Source of the DNA: Monoplex corrugatus
Lineage: Eukaryota; Mollusca; Gastropoda; Littorinimorpha; Ranellidae
Assembly: GCA_030674185.1 (NCBI GenBank)
Contig: JAPXFY010000016.1
Coordinates: 39,786,966-39,850,965 of the forward strand
Direction: 5' to 3'
DNA length: 64,000 nt
The position numbers were made by a program, and so were the translations under genes. How positions within the stretch are numbered: position 1 is the first letter of the stretch; every line of letters begins with the position of its first letter. Of this stretch, positions 1 to 11,360 are shown piece by piece. The notes below the pieces were generated by a model. It did no database searches. It saw only the letters and a program-made list of their open reading frames with translations, and was not told where the DNA came from.

Positions 1-350
1 TTACTTTTCTGTCTCCAGGCAGACCGAATTGTTCACGTGGCAAGGATGATCTTTGTGGGTTGTTGTTTTTTATCTCACGAGCGGTTAAACGTTCCACATT
101 AGTAAGGGTGATGTTTTTTCTCCCTCACGTGTAGCAGAACTGTCCACGTTGTGAGAGTAATGATTTCTCATTCCAAACTGGCATAAATTTGCCAGTGTTG
201 CTGTAATTTGGCCCGTACTCCTTATGGCTTTGACCTTGAGATTCTCTACAATAATAACGTATCCAAGACAACTGAACTGTTGTAGAGTCTATATCTTGTC
301 TAGCAACTGTCATCTTTGTCATGATAAGGTCATCACTGTTTGTTCTCACG
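1..350. other. No gene seen; faint degenerate repeat
   Basis: No convincing coding exon is visible. Phrases such as 'cacgtgg...gatgat' and 'gttccac...ggtgatg' recur about every 70 bases, so this may be the edge of a degenerate minisatellite. The open frames here are short and unremarkable. Confidence 0.3.
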
Positions 351-356
351 TGGTCT

Positions 357-450
357 TCTCTCTCTCTCTGTCTCTCTCTCTCTCTCTCTGTCTGTCCCTG
401 TCCCTGTCTCTGTCTCTCTGTCTCTGTCTATCTGTCTGTCTGTCTCTTTC

Positions 451-500
<50 letters not shown>

Positions 501-534
501 TCTTCTTCTTCTTCTTCTTCTTCTTCTTCTTCTC
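357..534. repeat. (CT)n / (CTT)n microsatellite
   Basis: Long pyrimidine tract of TCTC units with some TGTC variants, passing into about a dozen CTT units near 500-540. It opens frames on both strands (Ser/Leu-rich or Arg/Glu-rich), which are artefacts of the repeat. Confidence 0.95.
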
Positions 535-569
535 CTTCTTCTCCCTCTCTCCATACACACAGACACAGG

Positions 570-645
570 TAACACACACACACACACACATATATATAAA
601 TAAATACACACACACACACACACACATAATATATATATATATATA

Positions 646-721
<76 letters not shown>
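570..721. repeat. Compound (CA)n-(TA)n-(GT)n microsatellite
   Basis: (CA)n, then a short (TA)n core, then about 35 GT units. The CA and GT arms around the TA core are complementary, so the single strand could fold into a hairpin. Confidence 0.95.
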
Positions 722-722
<1 letters not shown>

Positions 723-779
723 TCTTGCCATACTTGCAAGATGGACACTCGCGAACATTCGCTTATTATTAACGATAGG

Positions 780-1340
780 GAAGATTATCATTAGTAGTTT
801 TCATTTCCAAGGAAGATTGTCATGGTAGCTAACAGTGACAGAGAAGAGGATTGTCGCGGTAGTTATCAGTGAAAGAGAAGACTGTCTTAGTAGTTATCAC
901 TGGGAAGAAAGATTGTTACGGTAGTTATCACAAGGAATATTGTCGTAGTAGTTATCACTAACAAGGAAGATTGTTACGATAGTTATGACAAGGAACATTG
1001 TCATAGTAGTTATCACTAACAAGGATGACTGTTATGGTAGTTATCAATGATAAGGAAGATTGTCAAGGTACTTATCACTGATAAGGAAGATTGTTAAGAT
1101 AGTTATAAGAAAAAGTATTATTGAAGTTATCACTGACAAGGAAGATTGTCACGATGGCTATTACAAGAAAGATTGTCATGGTAATTATTACAAAGAAGAT
1201 TGTCATGACAGTTATCATCGACAAGGAAGATTGTAGGAAGATTGTCATGGTAGTTATCATTGACAAGGAAGATTGTCATGGTAATTATCAATCACAAGGA
1301 AGATTGTCAAGTGTAGTTATCACTGAAAATGATTGTCAAT
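780..1340. repeat. Minisatellite, ~35-45 bp unit
   Basis: Degenerate tandem units built on 'gtagttatcactgacaagg' followed by 'aagattgtcatg', about 13 copies with length variation. The array ends directly at the splice donor of the exon at 1347-1514, so it lies in that gene's next intron. Confidence 0.85.
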
Positions 1341-1346
1341 ACTTAC

Positions 1347-1514
1347 CCTGAGATGATAGGTCTTCACTGGTAACGTCTTTTTCTTGCTGGGTGGGGGTGC
1401 TGGAGGGGGCTGTGGGGCATTGGCCGTCTTCACCCCGGGTAGTTTGACATCCATAGTGTTGGACCTACGTACTGCCCGGATAACCAGGTTTTCCTTGTCT
1501 GCACCGCCATGGAT
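1347..1514 (-). CDS. Internal exon of unknown basic, Pro-rich protein
   Basis: A 168-nt exon of exactly 56 codons, too short to stand out as an ORF. On the minus strand it is preceded by an AG acceptor (tatgtggtcag) and followed by a strong donor, GTAAGTATT. It reads IHGGADKENLVIRAVRRSN near its start, then a Pro run (PQPPPAPPPS), then a basic patch (KKK) and ends KTYHLR. Entry and exit are phase 0, matching the phase-0 exit of the exon at 7738-7973, so the two probably join across a 6.2-kb intron that holds an antisense LINE. I do not recognise the family; composition suggests a disordered linker. The next exon would lie below position 1. Confidence 0.75.
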
Positions 1515-1559
1515 CTGACCACATAAGATATGCGTAAGACGTGTTTGTGAGCACTGCGA

Positions 1560-2034
1560 GCGTTCGTGGGGATTTTCATGGGGATAGCTAGAGTGTCACT
1601 AATTTCGTTATTGTGATTTCATGGGGATTGTTAGGGCGTCACTAATTTCATTATTATAATTTCATGGGGATAGCTAGAGCGTCACTAATTTCGTTATGAG
1701 TTCATGGGGATAGCAAGGGCGTCACTAATTTCTTTATTGTGATTTCATGGGGATAGCAAGGGCGTCACTAATTTTCATTATTATGATTTCATAGGGATAG
1801 TTAGAGTGTTACTTATTTCATTATGATTTCAAGGGTATAGCTAAGGCATGACTGATTTCATTATAACTTCATGGAGATTGCAGGCGCATTACTGATTTCA
1901 TTATAACTTCATGAAGATAACTACAGCGTTATTGATTTCGTTGTAACATCATGGCGATTTTCAAAAGGGATTGCTGGGGCATTACTGATGTCATCATAAT
2001 TTCATGGGGATAGCTAAGGCTTTATTGATTTCAT
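1560..2034. repeat. Minisatellite, ~40 bp unit (left part)
   Basis: About 11 units of the type 'gatttcatggggatagctagagcgtcactaatttcgtta' with substitutions and small indels. The array stops at 2034 where a LINE begins and resumes at 6050, so the LINE is inserted inside it. Confidence 0.88.
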
Positions 2035-5000
2035 GTCAGGTCGGATAGATGTATCCGCTACTGGTATCCTGGAACCCAGTACTACCTGTCGCAGGGTCGA
2101 ATTGCTGGCGACTAAACCAGCAACCCCACCAGTCCTCTCAGGAGGATGGTGAGGAGGGTGGCTAGAAACCCTGGTGGAAATAAATTAGATCCATCAAAGG
2201 GCGCCAGCTCTGGAGAGCTACCCGCGGCCATCTAGCTAAGGGAGTAAACCCTGACAGTAAATCCGGTGTGGGGCCCCTAAGGCGGTTGGATGGCAAACTT
2301 TGTCACTTTCCGGCAGCTCCTGCGGCCGCGTTGGCACCAAAACGTAACAGCCCTGCTGTTCCTTTGGATCTGTCAGCGAGGTGGAGAGGGGGGACAAGTT
2401 GCATGGGCAACAGCCTGTCTTCCATATTACACTGCCCAGGCTTACATCCGTCCATTCATCCACAAACACTCTGCACTACGACCTGGAGAGGACACTCCAG
2501 CCTCGCTACTAACACTAGTGTCGGCACAACACGGGAAGCAACAGATACCGGTGATAAGTCATTGCTCAACTAGCGTAGAGCTGACGCCAGGGGTTGCTTT
2601 TGACGGTGGGAGAGACCTTCGTGTCTTACTGGACAGCTACCGCCCACCTAAGCTGGGCAGCCCCCAGCCAGTTAGGTGCTGTCCCGCCACGACCTGCCTT
2701 CTTCATTGGGTGCATGAAGATTAGGAGAAAATCTGACAAGCAGGTCGTTAATTACCGCACCAAACAAAAAGAAAAATTCAAATTCAAGAAACGGATCAGG
2801 AAAAGGATCAGCAGTGAAACTGGGCTGTTGGAATGTCCGAACAATGATGCCTGGGCTCTCCCAAGATCTGCAAGACATCAGCGACGCCAGAAAAACCGCC
2901 GTCATAAACAGCGAACTAAAGAGGCTCAATGTGGACATTGCCACTCTGCAGGAAACACGGCTGGCTGACTCAGGAACACTAAAGGAAAGGGACTACACCT
3001 TCTTCTGGCAAGGAAAGAGTTCTGATGCCCCAAGAGAGCACGGAGTAGGCTTTGCAGTAAGGAACAGCCTGCTGAACATGATTGAACCAGGCAGCGGCGG
3101 TTCAGAACGACTCTTGACTCTCCGCCTCAACACCACCGAAGGCTATGTCACTCTCATCAGCGTTTATGCCCAACTCTGTCCGCCTCTCCAGACACCAAGG
3201 ATGAGTTCTACGAAAATCTTGCATCAACCATAAGGAACATCCCCAGGACAGAACAACTTGTTCTCCTGGGCGACTTCAACGCCAGAGTGGGTGCAGACAA
3301 TGACTCATGGCCCTTCTGCCTCGGTTCCTTTGGAGTGGGGAAAATGAATGAGAATGGACAGCAACTGCTTGAGTTTTGCGCCTGCCATGAACTGTGCATC
3401 GCCAACTCCTTCTTCAAGACGAAGCCTCAGCACAAAGTCTCCTGGAGGCATCCCCGCTCAAAACATTGGCACAACTGGATTTGATCCTAGTAAGACGTGC
3501 CGCTATCAAAAACGTTCTCCACACTCGCTCTTATCACAGCGCAGACTGCGACACAGACCACTCTCTGGTATGTTGCAAGATCAGGCTACAACCAAAGAAG
3601 TTCCACTGCTCAAAGAAACAAGGGAACCCTCGCATTGACGTCAGCAAGATGTCTCAGCCAGATCTTGTAGAACAGTTCGCAGAGGCCTTTCAGAGAGAAT
3701 ACGATGCATTGCAGCCCAGAGACTCTGCCACTGAGAGATGGGAAACGCTACGAGACACCATGCACCGCATTGCTATGGCCACCTTTGGGAAGAAAACTGT
3801 GAAGTCCCACGACTGGTTTGAGGCCAAATCATCAGAGATGACCCCCACTGTTGAGGCCAAGCGTGCCGCACTCACCAAGTATAAGCGGTCACCCAGTGAG
3901 AAGAACCTGCAAATCCTCAGGGCTGCCAGAAGTAAGGTTCAGCTTAACGCCAGGCGCTGCGCAAACGAGTACTGGACAGAGCTCAGCGAAGAGATACAGA
4001 GTGCTGCTGAAAGAGGCAACATCCGAGGAATGTATGATGGCATCAAGAAGGCACTGGGACCAACACAGAGCAAGATCGCCCCCCTCAAATCCTCCACTGG
4101 GGAAGTAATCAGCAATCCTAGCCAACAGATGGAAAGATGGGCGGAACACTACTCCGACCTCTACTCCACACAGAACATGGTGTCCCCCTTAGCCCTCGAT
4201 GCCATCAAGTGCATGCCGGTAATGGAAGAACTTGACGCAGAGCCAACAGCGGACGAACTCAGCAAGGCCGTTGATAGCCTGGCATCAGGGAAGGCACCTG
4301 GCAACGACGGAATTCCCCCAGACCTCATCAAGCACTGCAAGACTTCTCTTCTGCACCCTTTGCACGCAGTTCTCTGTCAGTGTTGGAATGAGGGAGCTGT
4401 ACCACAGGACATGAGGGACGTCAAGATCGTCACCCTGTACAAAAACAAGGGCGAAAGGAGCGACTGCAACAACTACAGAGGTATCTCGCTCCTCAGCATT
4501 GTTGGAAAGTCTATGCTCGGGTCCTTCTAATCCGCCTGCAGAAACTGGCTGAACGCGTCTACTCGGAATCACAGTGTGGTTTTCGAGCAGAGAGATCCAC
4601 GGTAGACATGGTCTTCTCCCTTCGCCAAATCCAGGAGAAGTGCAGAGAGCAGCGGATGCCCCTGTATGTGGCAATCATTGACCTCACCAAGGCCTTTGAC
4701 CTAGTCAGCAGAGATGGCCTTTTCAGGGCTCTCCGAAAAATCGGTTGTCCCCCCAAACTGCACAGCTTAATTGAGTCCTTCCACTCAAACATGAAAGGGA
4801 TGGTGCAGTTCAACGGAAACCTCTCCAAGCCCTTCGACGTACGCAGCGGTGTGAAACAAGGCTGCGTCCTGGCCCCAACCCTCTTTGGAATCTTCTTCGC
4901 TCTCCTCCTGAGGCATGCGTTTAGCACAGCGCAAGAAGGGATCCACCTGCGGACCAGATCAGATGGCAGGCTCTTCAACCTCGCCCGCCTCAGAGCAAGG

Positions 5001-6037
5001 ACAAAGGTCCGTGAAGCCCTCATCAGAGACATGCTATTTGCCGACGATGCCGCAGTTGTGACCCATACTCAGCGGGATTTGCAGTCACTAATGGACCGCT
5101 TCTCCCAGGCCTGCAAAGATTTTGGTCTGACCATCAGTCTTAAGAAGACAAACGTCCTGGGCCAAGACACGCCATCTCCACCAGCCATCACCATTGATGA
5201 CTACGAGCTTGAAGCCATCCATCAATTCACATATCTTGGGTCCACCTTCACCGATAACCTCTCCCTTGACACAGAGGTCGACAAGAGGATTGGGAAGGCA
5301 GCCACAACACTAGCCCGCCTCACACAAAGGGTGTGGACAAATCCCAAGCTGATCACAAAGACAAAGATGGCTGTATACAACGCCTGTGTCCTCAGCACCT
5401 TGCTGTATGGCAGCGAGGCATGGACCACGCATGCTCATCAGGAGAAAAGGCTCAATACCTTCCACCTGAGAAGCCTACGGCGCATACTTGGCATTTCCTG
5501 GCAAGACAAGGTGACCAACACCGAAGTCCTAACCTGCGCTGGCCTCCCAACCATGCATACCATGCTGAGACAGCGTCGGCTGCGCTGGTTGGGCCACGTT
5601 CGCCGCATGGAAGATGGTCGCATCCCAAAAGACATCCTTTATGGTGAGCTTGCCACAGGGCAGAGAAACATTGGCCGCCCACAGCTGAGATACAAAGACG
5701 TTTGCAAGCGTGACATGAAGGTGCTTGAGATCAACACTGAGTCCTGGGAGGACCTCGCAGACGACCGCAACAGCTGGAGAACTACTCTCAAGAAACAGCT
5801 GCGGATTGGTGAGGACAAACTGTCAGCTGCTGCAGCAGAAAAGCGAGTTCGCAGAAAAGGGATCACAGCCAATAGATCAGCATCAGCATACACATGCGAC
5901 CGCTGCGACAGAGACTGCCTCTCTCGCATTGGTCTGTACAGTCACAGGCGACGCTGCTTGGACCAAGCAGACAGCCCATCTAGACATTAGAACGGATGTA
6001 CTTTGTCCATGGTCAGTCATGACCGAAGGAGGCCTAC
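2035..6037 (+). mobile_element. APE-type LINE, ~4.0 kb, apparently full length
   Basis: The element lies inside a 40-bp minisatellite and is bounded by TATTGATTTCAT at 2023-2034 and again at 6038-6049, a likely 12-bp target-site duplication. The first ~780 bp (GC-rich, 'ggtcggatagatgtatcc' near the start) looks like a 5' leader. The coding part follows at 2814-5990, and the 3' end carries a short palindromic stretch, 'ggtcagtcatgacc', before '...ggaggcctac'. There is no poly(A). The element is antisense to the host gene whose exons flank it at 1347-1514 and 7738-7973. The exact clade is not certain; the coding order (endonuclease, reverse transcriptase, C-terminal zinc finger) fits non-LTR retrotransposons. 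Confidence 0.85.
2814..5990 (+). pseudogene. LINE ORF2: endonuclease + reverse transcriptase, frameshifted
   Basis: An AP-endonuclease-like start (KLGCWNVRTMM, LQETRLADSG) covers 2814-3190. The frame shifts near 3190, again around 3290-3480 ('LGDFNARVGADND' in another frame, then the frame opening at 3394), and once more near 4528. The reverse transcriptase lies in 4400-5300: IDLTKAFDLVSRDGL, GVKQGCVLAPTLFG and the catalytic LFADDAAV, with both Asp present. The C-terminal region (YGSEAWTTHA, LRWLGHVRRME) is typical of RTE-like LINEs. It ends in a C2H2-like finger, CDRCDRDCLSRIGLYSHRRRC spread over about 5895-5955. Three shifts make autonomous activity unlikely, although the 4608-5990 frame (460 codons) is uninterrupted. 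Confidence 0.85.
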
Positions 6038-6049
6038 TATTGATTTCAT

Positions 6050-6165
6050 TATAGCTTCATAGGGATTTTCAGTGGGATTGCTGGGACATTGCTGATTTCA
6101 TTATAATTTTATGGGGATTGCTATGGCTTTGATTTCACGATGATTTATGATATAGCTAAACAGTT
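6050..6165. repeat. Minisatellite, ~40 bp unit (right part)
   Basis: Continues the array interrupted at 2034: 'gatttcattatagcttcatagggatt' and later units follow directly after the LINE's right-hand target duplication. Confidence 0.8.
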
Positions 6166-6235
6166 TTTTAGCCCTCGTTTCGTACACTACGTTAGTGACC
6201 CAGAGGGTCTGGGACGACTTTTTCACTATACTATG

Positions 6236-6480
6236 ATGTGGAGTTCCATTTAGGATTGAGACTGGGTGGCAGAGCTGTATTGTACACTTCAATTCAAAAT
6301 ATATCCTATTGTCAACCAGGCCCAGGAGATACAAGCTGTGGTGCTGGTCAGAAGATTTGAGAAACACCCTTATCGATGTATCTTTGAAGTGGATGAGACT
6401 CCATTGAGGTGTACCAGTCTTCCCGACGTGCCCGTAATACGCACAACTCAGGTAAGAGCCGTTGGAGCCACTAAATCCCA
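6236..6480 (-). repeat. SINE-like dispersed repeat, family B
   Basis: Shares a backbone with 19232-19480 and 23486-23830 and, reversed, with 34440-34660. Shared blocks are 'ggagttc...gattgagact', 'gtcaaccaggcc', 'gtggatgagact' and 'ccagtcttcc'. In better-preserved copies the right-hand end holds a tRNA B-box-like stretch on the minus strand, so the repeat probably reads on that strand. Confidence 0.6.
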
Positions 6481-6929
6481 AAATTTATTGTTGCATTATT
6501 GGTAGTTTGTCTGTTCGTTTGTTTGTTTGTTGTCCTTTTGTTTGTTTGTTTGTTGTTGTTAAGGGTGACGCGGCATGTGTCAGCAAAACCAGACGGTTGA
6601 CATACATAACAGTAAAAGTAATCGGTCATTTGTACAGCCCTAACATGGAGACATGAATCCAACTAGAAACACGAGGTTCATACAGCCAGTTTATCGGGAA
6701 AGGCTTTGCTTTAACATCCTAACAATCATTCTAAATTCCTGTAAGAGGAGATTAGAGGTGGTGAAAAAAAATGGACCTGTTGTTGGTTGTGCTTTTCAAA
6801 GTTCAGACAGTGTTGTATCTGCAGCAAGAAAGAAGACTAAAGGTGACTCGTGATGAATAGAATTCAAATTGTCTTTCAAACCCTTTGAAGATGTTGGCAG
6901 AATGGAGTTTAGAGTTTCAATTTTTTAAA
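6481..6929. other. No gene seen; short (TTTG)n tract
   Basis: Contains a (GTTT)n tract at about 6500-6560. Short open frames around 6653-6853 lack splice signals or recognisable motifs. Confidence 0.4.
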
Positions 6930-7210
6930 GAAAGACTCTTCGCACTCGGAATATTCCATATGCGCTCCTTCTAAATCTGCTAGCAATTATCTGGCAGACT
7001 CCCTGGGTCTGTGCAAAACCCTATACGCTGGCAAGGTCTTCAACTGATGAGCAGAAGGAGGGAGAGGTGGGCGGAGACCTTTGAAATACTAACATGACAG
7101 CACCAGAATGATGGAAACATTAAGAGAGGCAGCAAACAGGTCAATGTTTAATGTTGCAGGCTGGGACTGTACTCAAGATTTCATATCTTGATTCCACGGC
7201 TCTACCAAAA
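6930..7210 (-). repeat. tRNA-derived SINE-like repeat, family A
   Basis: Matches 10265-10545 (opposite orientation) and 12115-12375. Shared blocks include 'ctgctagcaattatctggca', 'gactccctg', 'aaggtctt' and 'aacattaa'. Read on the minus strand, the end near 7200 has a tRNA-like head: 'agagccgtggaatcaag' then a B-box-like 'gagtacagtccc'. It lies in the intron between the exons at 7738-7973 and 1347-1514. Confidence 0.7.
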
Positions 7211-7517
7211 GAACCAACCAGCCTGCAGAATGGGACAAAGTGTATAACCCCTGAGACAATGTGTATAACCCCTAAGTTAGGTAGAACTTCAAAACCTTGG
7301 CAGCGCCTATACGTTATGCACAAGCTTATGGTATTATGCCATGATTATTTGAATCCTTTTCCATCATGTGGCATCTGAGGTGCTAATGATTATGGAACTT
7401 TGCGAGCGTGGAGATTCTGCCATGAGCAAAGTGAAATTCAAATCAGGGGCCATGACACGAATAGTCGGTGTTTGTTTCCCAAATGTTCAGTTTACATTTA
7501 CACACATGTACATGTAC

Positions 7518-7652
<135 letters not shown>

Positions 7653-7737
7653 TGCTGATTTTCCAAACAAGCCAATGCAAAATCAAACTCAGATACGCAC
7701 TCCATCCAAGTAATGCTACACTGCAACCCGAAGTTAC

Positions 7738-7973
7738 CTTGGGCAGAGACCTGTGGGCCTTTTTCTTGGCCTCAGATTTTTCCAGCTGGTTTAGGGTTTG
7801 AATCCGCTGTCGCTGTAGCTTGTAACGATTGACAAAGCCACTTGTATGGAACGTGGGTAGGCTGTGTGAGGTGGGCTCCTTTGATAACTTGTCTGACGGG
7901 GGCTGGGAAGACATGGTGGTGCTGCTGCTGTGTGGTAATGGTGGGGATGGAGGGGAAAACAGGGTGCCATCAC
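7738..7973 (-). CDS. Internal exon of unknown protein (joins 1347-1514)
   Basis: A 236-nt exon on the minus strand with acceptor 'ctgtcgtctgttcaag' and donor GTAACTTCG. Entering in phase 1 it reads through 78 codons and leaves in phase 0, which matches the exon at 1347-1514. The product begins GDGTLFSPPSPPLPHSSSTT, continues through a Ser/Pro-rich stretch, then a basic, probably helical segment (FVNRYKLQRQRIQTLNQLEK, SEAKKKAHRSLPK). Low complexity followed by a Gln/Arg/Lys-rich helix suggests a disordered region leading to a short coiled coil. I do not recognise the family. Exons further 5' should lie above 8 kb on the minus strand, but I could not identify them, so this could also be close to the first coding exon with a start near 8000. 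Confidence 0.7.
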
Positions 7974-9354
7974 CTTGAACAGACGACAGCGTGTGACGCC
8001 ATGATATCACCAAGACTAGAATGTTTGTTGAGACTTTCGATCAAGACGGAAGAGCGAGACCTCCAATGATTGATCAATACTGACCACATATTCATAGAAA
8101 CACTGTCACGCTTCTGAGGCTAAAGATGATGTGCAGAACTTTTATCGAAAGGAGACGGAAACGACGACTGTTGGAGTTCTGCAAGCATGCAATCAAAGTA
8201 GTCCAACATTTACAGATGGAGAGAAGGCCAGACGACTGTAGCCAAAGAGGATTCTGTATCCAGGCAATGAGAAAATGAAATCAGCCAGCTAAATCCTTTA
8301 AGCTTATGTGGCTTCCTGAAAACACTCCAGAAGAAATCAGCGAAACAAAGCCGTTTTGCTGTTTCCTCAAATCTGACACACCATATAGCATAGGTTTAAA
8401 CTAGAACCTTAGATATAACACATATAGAGAAAGACTTTTTCGAACTTATTCACACAGAGAAATCAACAACTTTGCAGAACGCCAGACAACAGTTCCTCGA
8501 GATATTGCGTATTTCATGTGAAAAACGTGATAAGACCATCGGAAACAGTGAAAAGAAATGATACACACATATATTGATCATGTCTTGGCTGTTGATATAC
8601 GAATATCAGAAAACAGCGAAAACATAAAACATACTGTCACATGATTATTGCACCATGAGCTGTTCAATTCGTAATCTATGTAGAGTCGTGGTTCGTCTTG
8701 TAGATTCTGAATTGATCGGACGTGACAAAATTGTCACTTTAAATATAGACCAACTTATGGACTCAAAAACACGATTCATATTCCATTCTCAGGTGAGCAA
8801 ACCAAGCAGCCTATTCCAGTAATTGTCGTATGACTCACCGCCACAGAACTTGCGATCCAAAGTCGCCAAAGTAATTAACACGTTCCTAACACAAGTTGAA
8901 CACAGTGGTAGGTATCACCATACATTATGAAAATCCATTGGTGATTAACACAGTCCTAACGCATGTCGCACCAAGCAATCGCTCCCTCGTGTCGAGATTC
9001 CCTGTACCAAGGTCCAGAGAGGCAACTTGCCCACACAGCTGGCGATATTTTTTTATGATTGTTCTAAAGAGCAGCCTGAAAATGCCTAGATGAATTGCCA
9101 ATCTGTGCAGAAGATTTAATTCAATTGTTCTGAATGGGAAAATCACAAACAACGTTCACAGAGTTGTCCTTGTATACAGGGTTTGGCTCCATCCGATACC
9201 GTCACCATGCAGTGATCCTATAATTACCACCTGTAATTACCTGTATCTGTGCACGGCTATAACAGGTCAGAGGAGAAGCGTTCTCCGCTCCCATGCACAC
9301 ATACATACACCACCACCAGCTGGTTACTGTAATTACAGGTGTTGGCGATGTTCA
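7974..9354. other. No gene seen; unique-looking spacer
   Basis: Mostly unique AT-rich sequence. A short inverted repeat pairs 'ccacctgtaattac' near 9227 with 'gtaattacaggtgttgg' near 9335. No exon with convincing splice sites was found. Confidence 0.4.
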
Positions 9355-9735
9355 TCAAGAGCGGTGAAGGTTCTCTAAGCAGTTGGCGTGACACGATAGT
9401 TGTGGCCCATTTCTCAAAGTGTCAGAGACATCGAGAGAAAGACAGGCATCTGCTAGTGGTGCAGGTTTTCTAAGCAGTTGGCGTGGCACTAATTGTTGTG
9501 GCTCATGCTCTTGAAGTGTCAGAGACATCAAGCGGAAAGACAGGCACCTACTAATGGTGCAGGTTCTGTAAGTAGAAGGCCTGACTGATTGCTGTGACCC
9601 ATTCTGTCAGTCTGAGACATCAAGAGAAAGACAGGCACCTATTAATGGTGCAGGTTCTCTAAACAGTAGGCCTGACACTGATTGCCGCGGCTCATTTCCT
9701 CTCTGTCAGAGAAATGAAGAGAATGACAAACACTC
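9355..9735. repeat. Tandem repeat, ~95-103 bp unit, ~4 copies
   Basis: Each unit carries 'ggtgcaggttctctaagcag', 'tggcgtgacac', 'tgtcagagacatcaag' and 'gaaagacaggcacc'. Copies are 80-90% alike by eye. Confidence 0.85.
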
Positions 9736-9774
9736 ACACTATTGCACTAATATTGCATTGCATAATAATTTGTT

Positions 9775-10020
9775 TATGTTGCCATATTTTGCTACACATT
9801 GAGCAAGTCAGAGATTACTGCTTGAAAAATAATACATTATTGTTTTTTGTGTGACCATAGTTTCTTTTTTTGTTCAGACAATCAAAGATTGCAGCCTGGT
9901 ATATAACACTATGTAAATAATATTGTGTTTATGTGACCATGGTCCGTTTTATGCTGAGACAAGTCAAAGATTGCTGTTTGATGAATAATACTGTATTCAC
10001 ATGGCCATAGTTTGCCCCTA
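9775..10020. repeat. Tandem repeat, ~85-90 bp unit, ~3 copies
   Basis: Units share 'gaccatagtttg', 'gagacaagtcaaagattgc' and 'gaataatactgt'. The unit is unrelated to the neighbouring ~100-bp repeat. Confidence 0.75.
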
Positions 10021-10264
10021 TTTGTAGGTGGGTATCATCGACCAAGATGGGAACTTTTAGCGTTTTGTTTCAATTCCAGGCATTTTTTTTTTTACTGTAA
10101 ACATCTCCATTTGGAGTTATTGGCAAGCTGATTTCTTTATTTTTTTAAGCTGACTGAGCCAGACAGTACGACATTAGTTCATCTGACAATGAGTGGTGAC
10201 TGTTGGGCAAGATTTTTTCTGCATGTGTGTTTGTGTTCTTCAGCTTATTCAAAATATATCTCTT

Positions 10265-10545
10265 GATAGAGCCGTGGACTCAAGATCTGATATCTCGAGT
10301 TCAACCCCGGCCCACAACATTAAAAACTGGCCTGTTCGCTGCCCGTCTTAATATTTCCATCGTTTTGGTAGTGTCAGCTTAGCGTTTCACAGGTCCCATT
10401 CCCTCCCTCCTCATTTCAAGGTCTTTCCAGCGCATATGGTTTTCCGTAGGCTCTGGGAGTCTGTCAGATAATTGCTGGCAGATGTGGGTGGAGCCCATAC
10501 GGATTTGTCTGAGTGCGATGAAACTCTTTTGAACAGTAGAGAGGT
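10265..10545 (+). repeat. tRNA-derived SINE-like repeat, family A
   Basis: Best-preserved head of the family. 'agagccgtggactcaagatc' followed by the B-box-like 'cgagttcaacccc' resembles the second half of a tRNA. The body then matches the 6930 and 12115 copies: 'ggcctgttcgctgcccg', 'ttaatatttccatcgttttgg', and 'cagataattgctggcagat' read in reverse. Confidence 0.7.
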
Positions 10546-10992
10546 GAAGACCTAGTAGAGTAAGGCAAGGGAGTACTCTTTCATTCATTCTTGGTCCGGT
10601 AGCTGAACTTGACCTCTCTGGTGCGCGTTGTGTGGCAGTATCCCGGGGTTTGTCATCTCTAGCTCTCCACCTTGCCGTTCGGTTTGTAAACAAGATAACT
10701 GATAACTGGGTCCGAATGTGTCATGGGAAGGTGGGAGGTGACTGTCGGGTTAGTGGTGAGGCATTTGTGCTCTGGGTCTTGTCCAGCAGTATTGGGTGTT
10801 TTTTGTTAAGTATTTCAAACAAAACATTAAGCGCGTATCACTAAGTTACTTATCTTGCTTTCCATGTCTCTGTGTGAGTGTTGGAGTCAGCTCGTATTGT
10901 ACGTCGTATTGGTAAATCCTCTGGTTAAGGCCCCCATCTGTGTTAAAAACAATCCTGGTTGGCGCCACTGACCATGCACATTTTGTTTAGAC

Positions 10993-10995
<3 letters not shown>
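10546..10995. other. No gene seen
   Basis: No recognisable coding or repeat structure apart from short open frames without splice support. Confidence 0.35.
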
Positions 10996-10996
<1 letters not shown>

Positions 10997-11059
<63 letters not shown>

Positions 11060-11126
11060 TTTGTGTGTGTGTGTGTGTGTGTGTGTTGTGTGTGTGTGTG
11101 GTGTGTATGTTGTGTGTATGTGTGTG

Positions 11127-11197
<71 letters not shown>

Positions 11198-11360
11198 TAT
11201 GTGTGTGTTTGCGTGCTTGTGTTTGTGTTCGTTCGTTCGTTGCTTGATTTTTAACGTCTTTTCACTATAAGCGTTGTGTGTGTGTGTGTGTGTGTATGTG
11301 TGTGTACGTTCATGTGTGTGTGTGCGTGCGTGTGCGTGTATGTGTGTGCGAGCAATATGC
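10997..11360. repeat. (GT)n microsatellite with interruptions
   Basis: Several long GT runs separated by 'tatgttttgt', 'ttgtgt' and a short unique stretch at about 11215-11275. All Cys/Val-rich open frames here are repeat artefacts. Confidence 0.95.

Noticed and set aside
1075..1351. Open frames on both strands over the minisatellite
   Set aside because: Produced by the repeated unit; the real exon begins at 1347 on the minus strand and is shorter than these frames.
10265..10330. tRNA gene
   Set aside because: Only the second half of a tRNA-like sequence is present, with mismatched stems, and it is repeated with an unrelated body: a SINE head.
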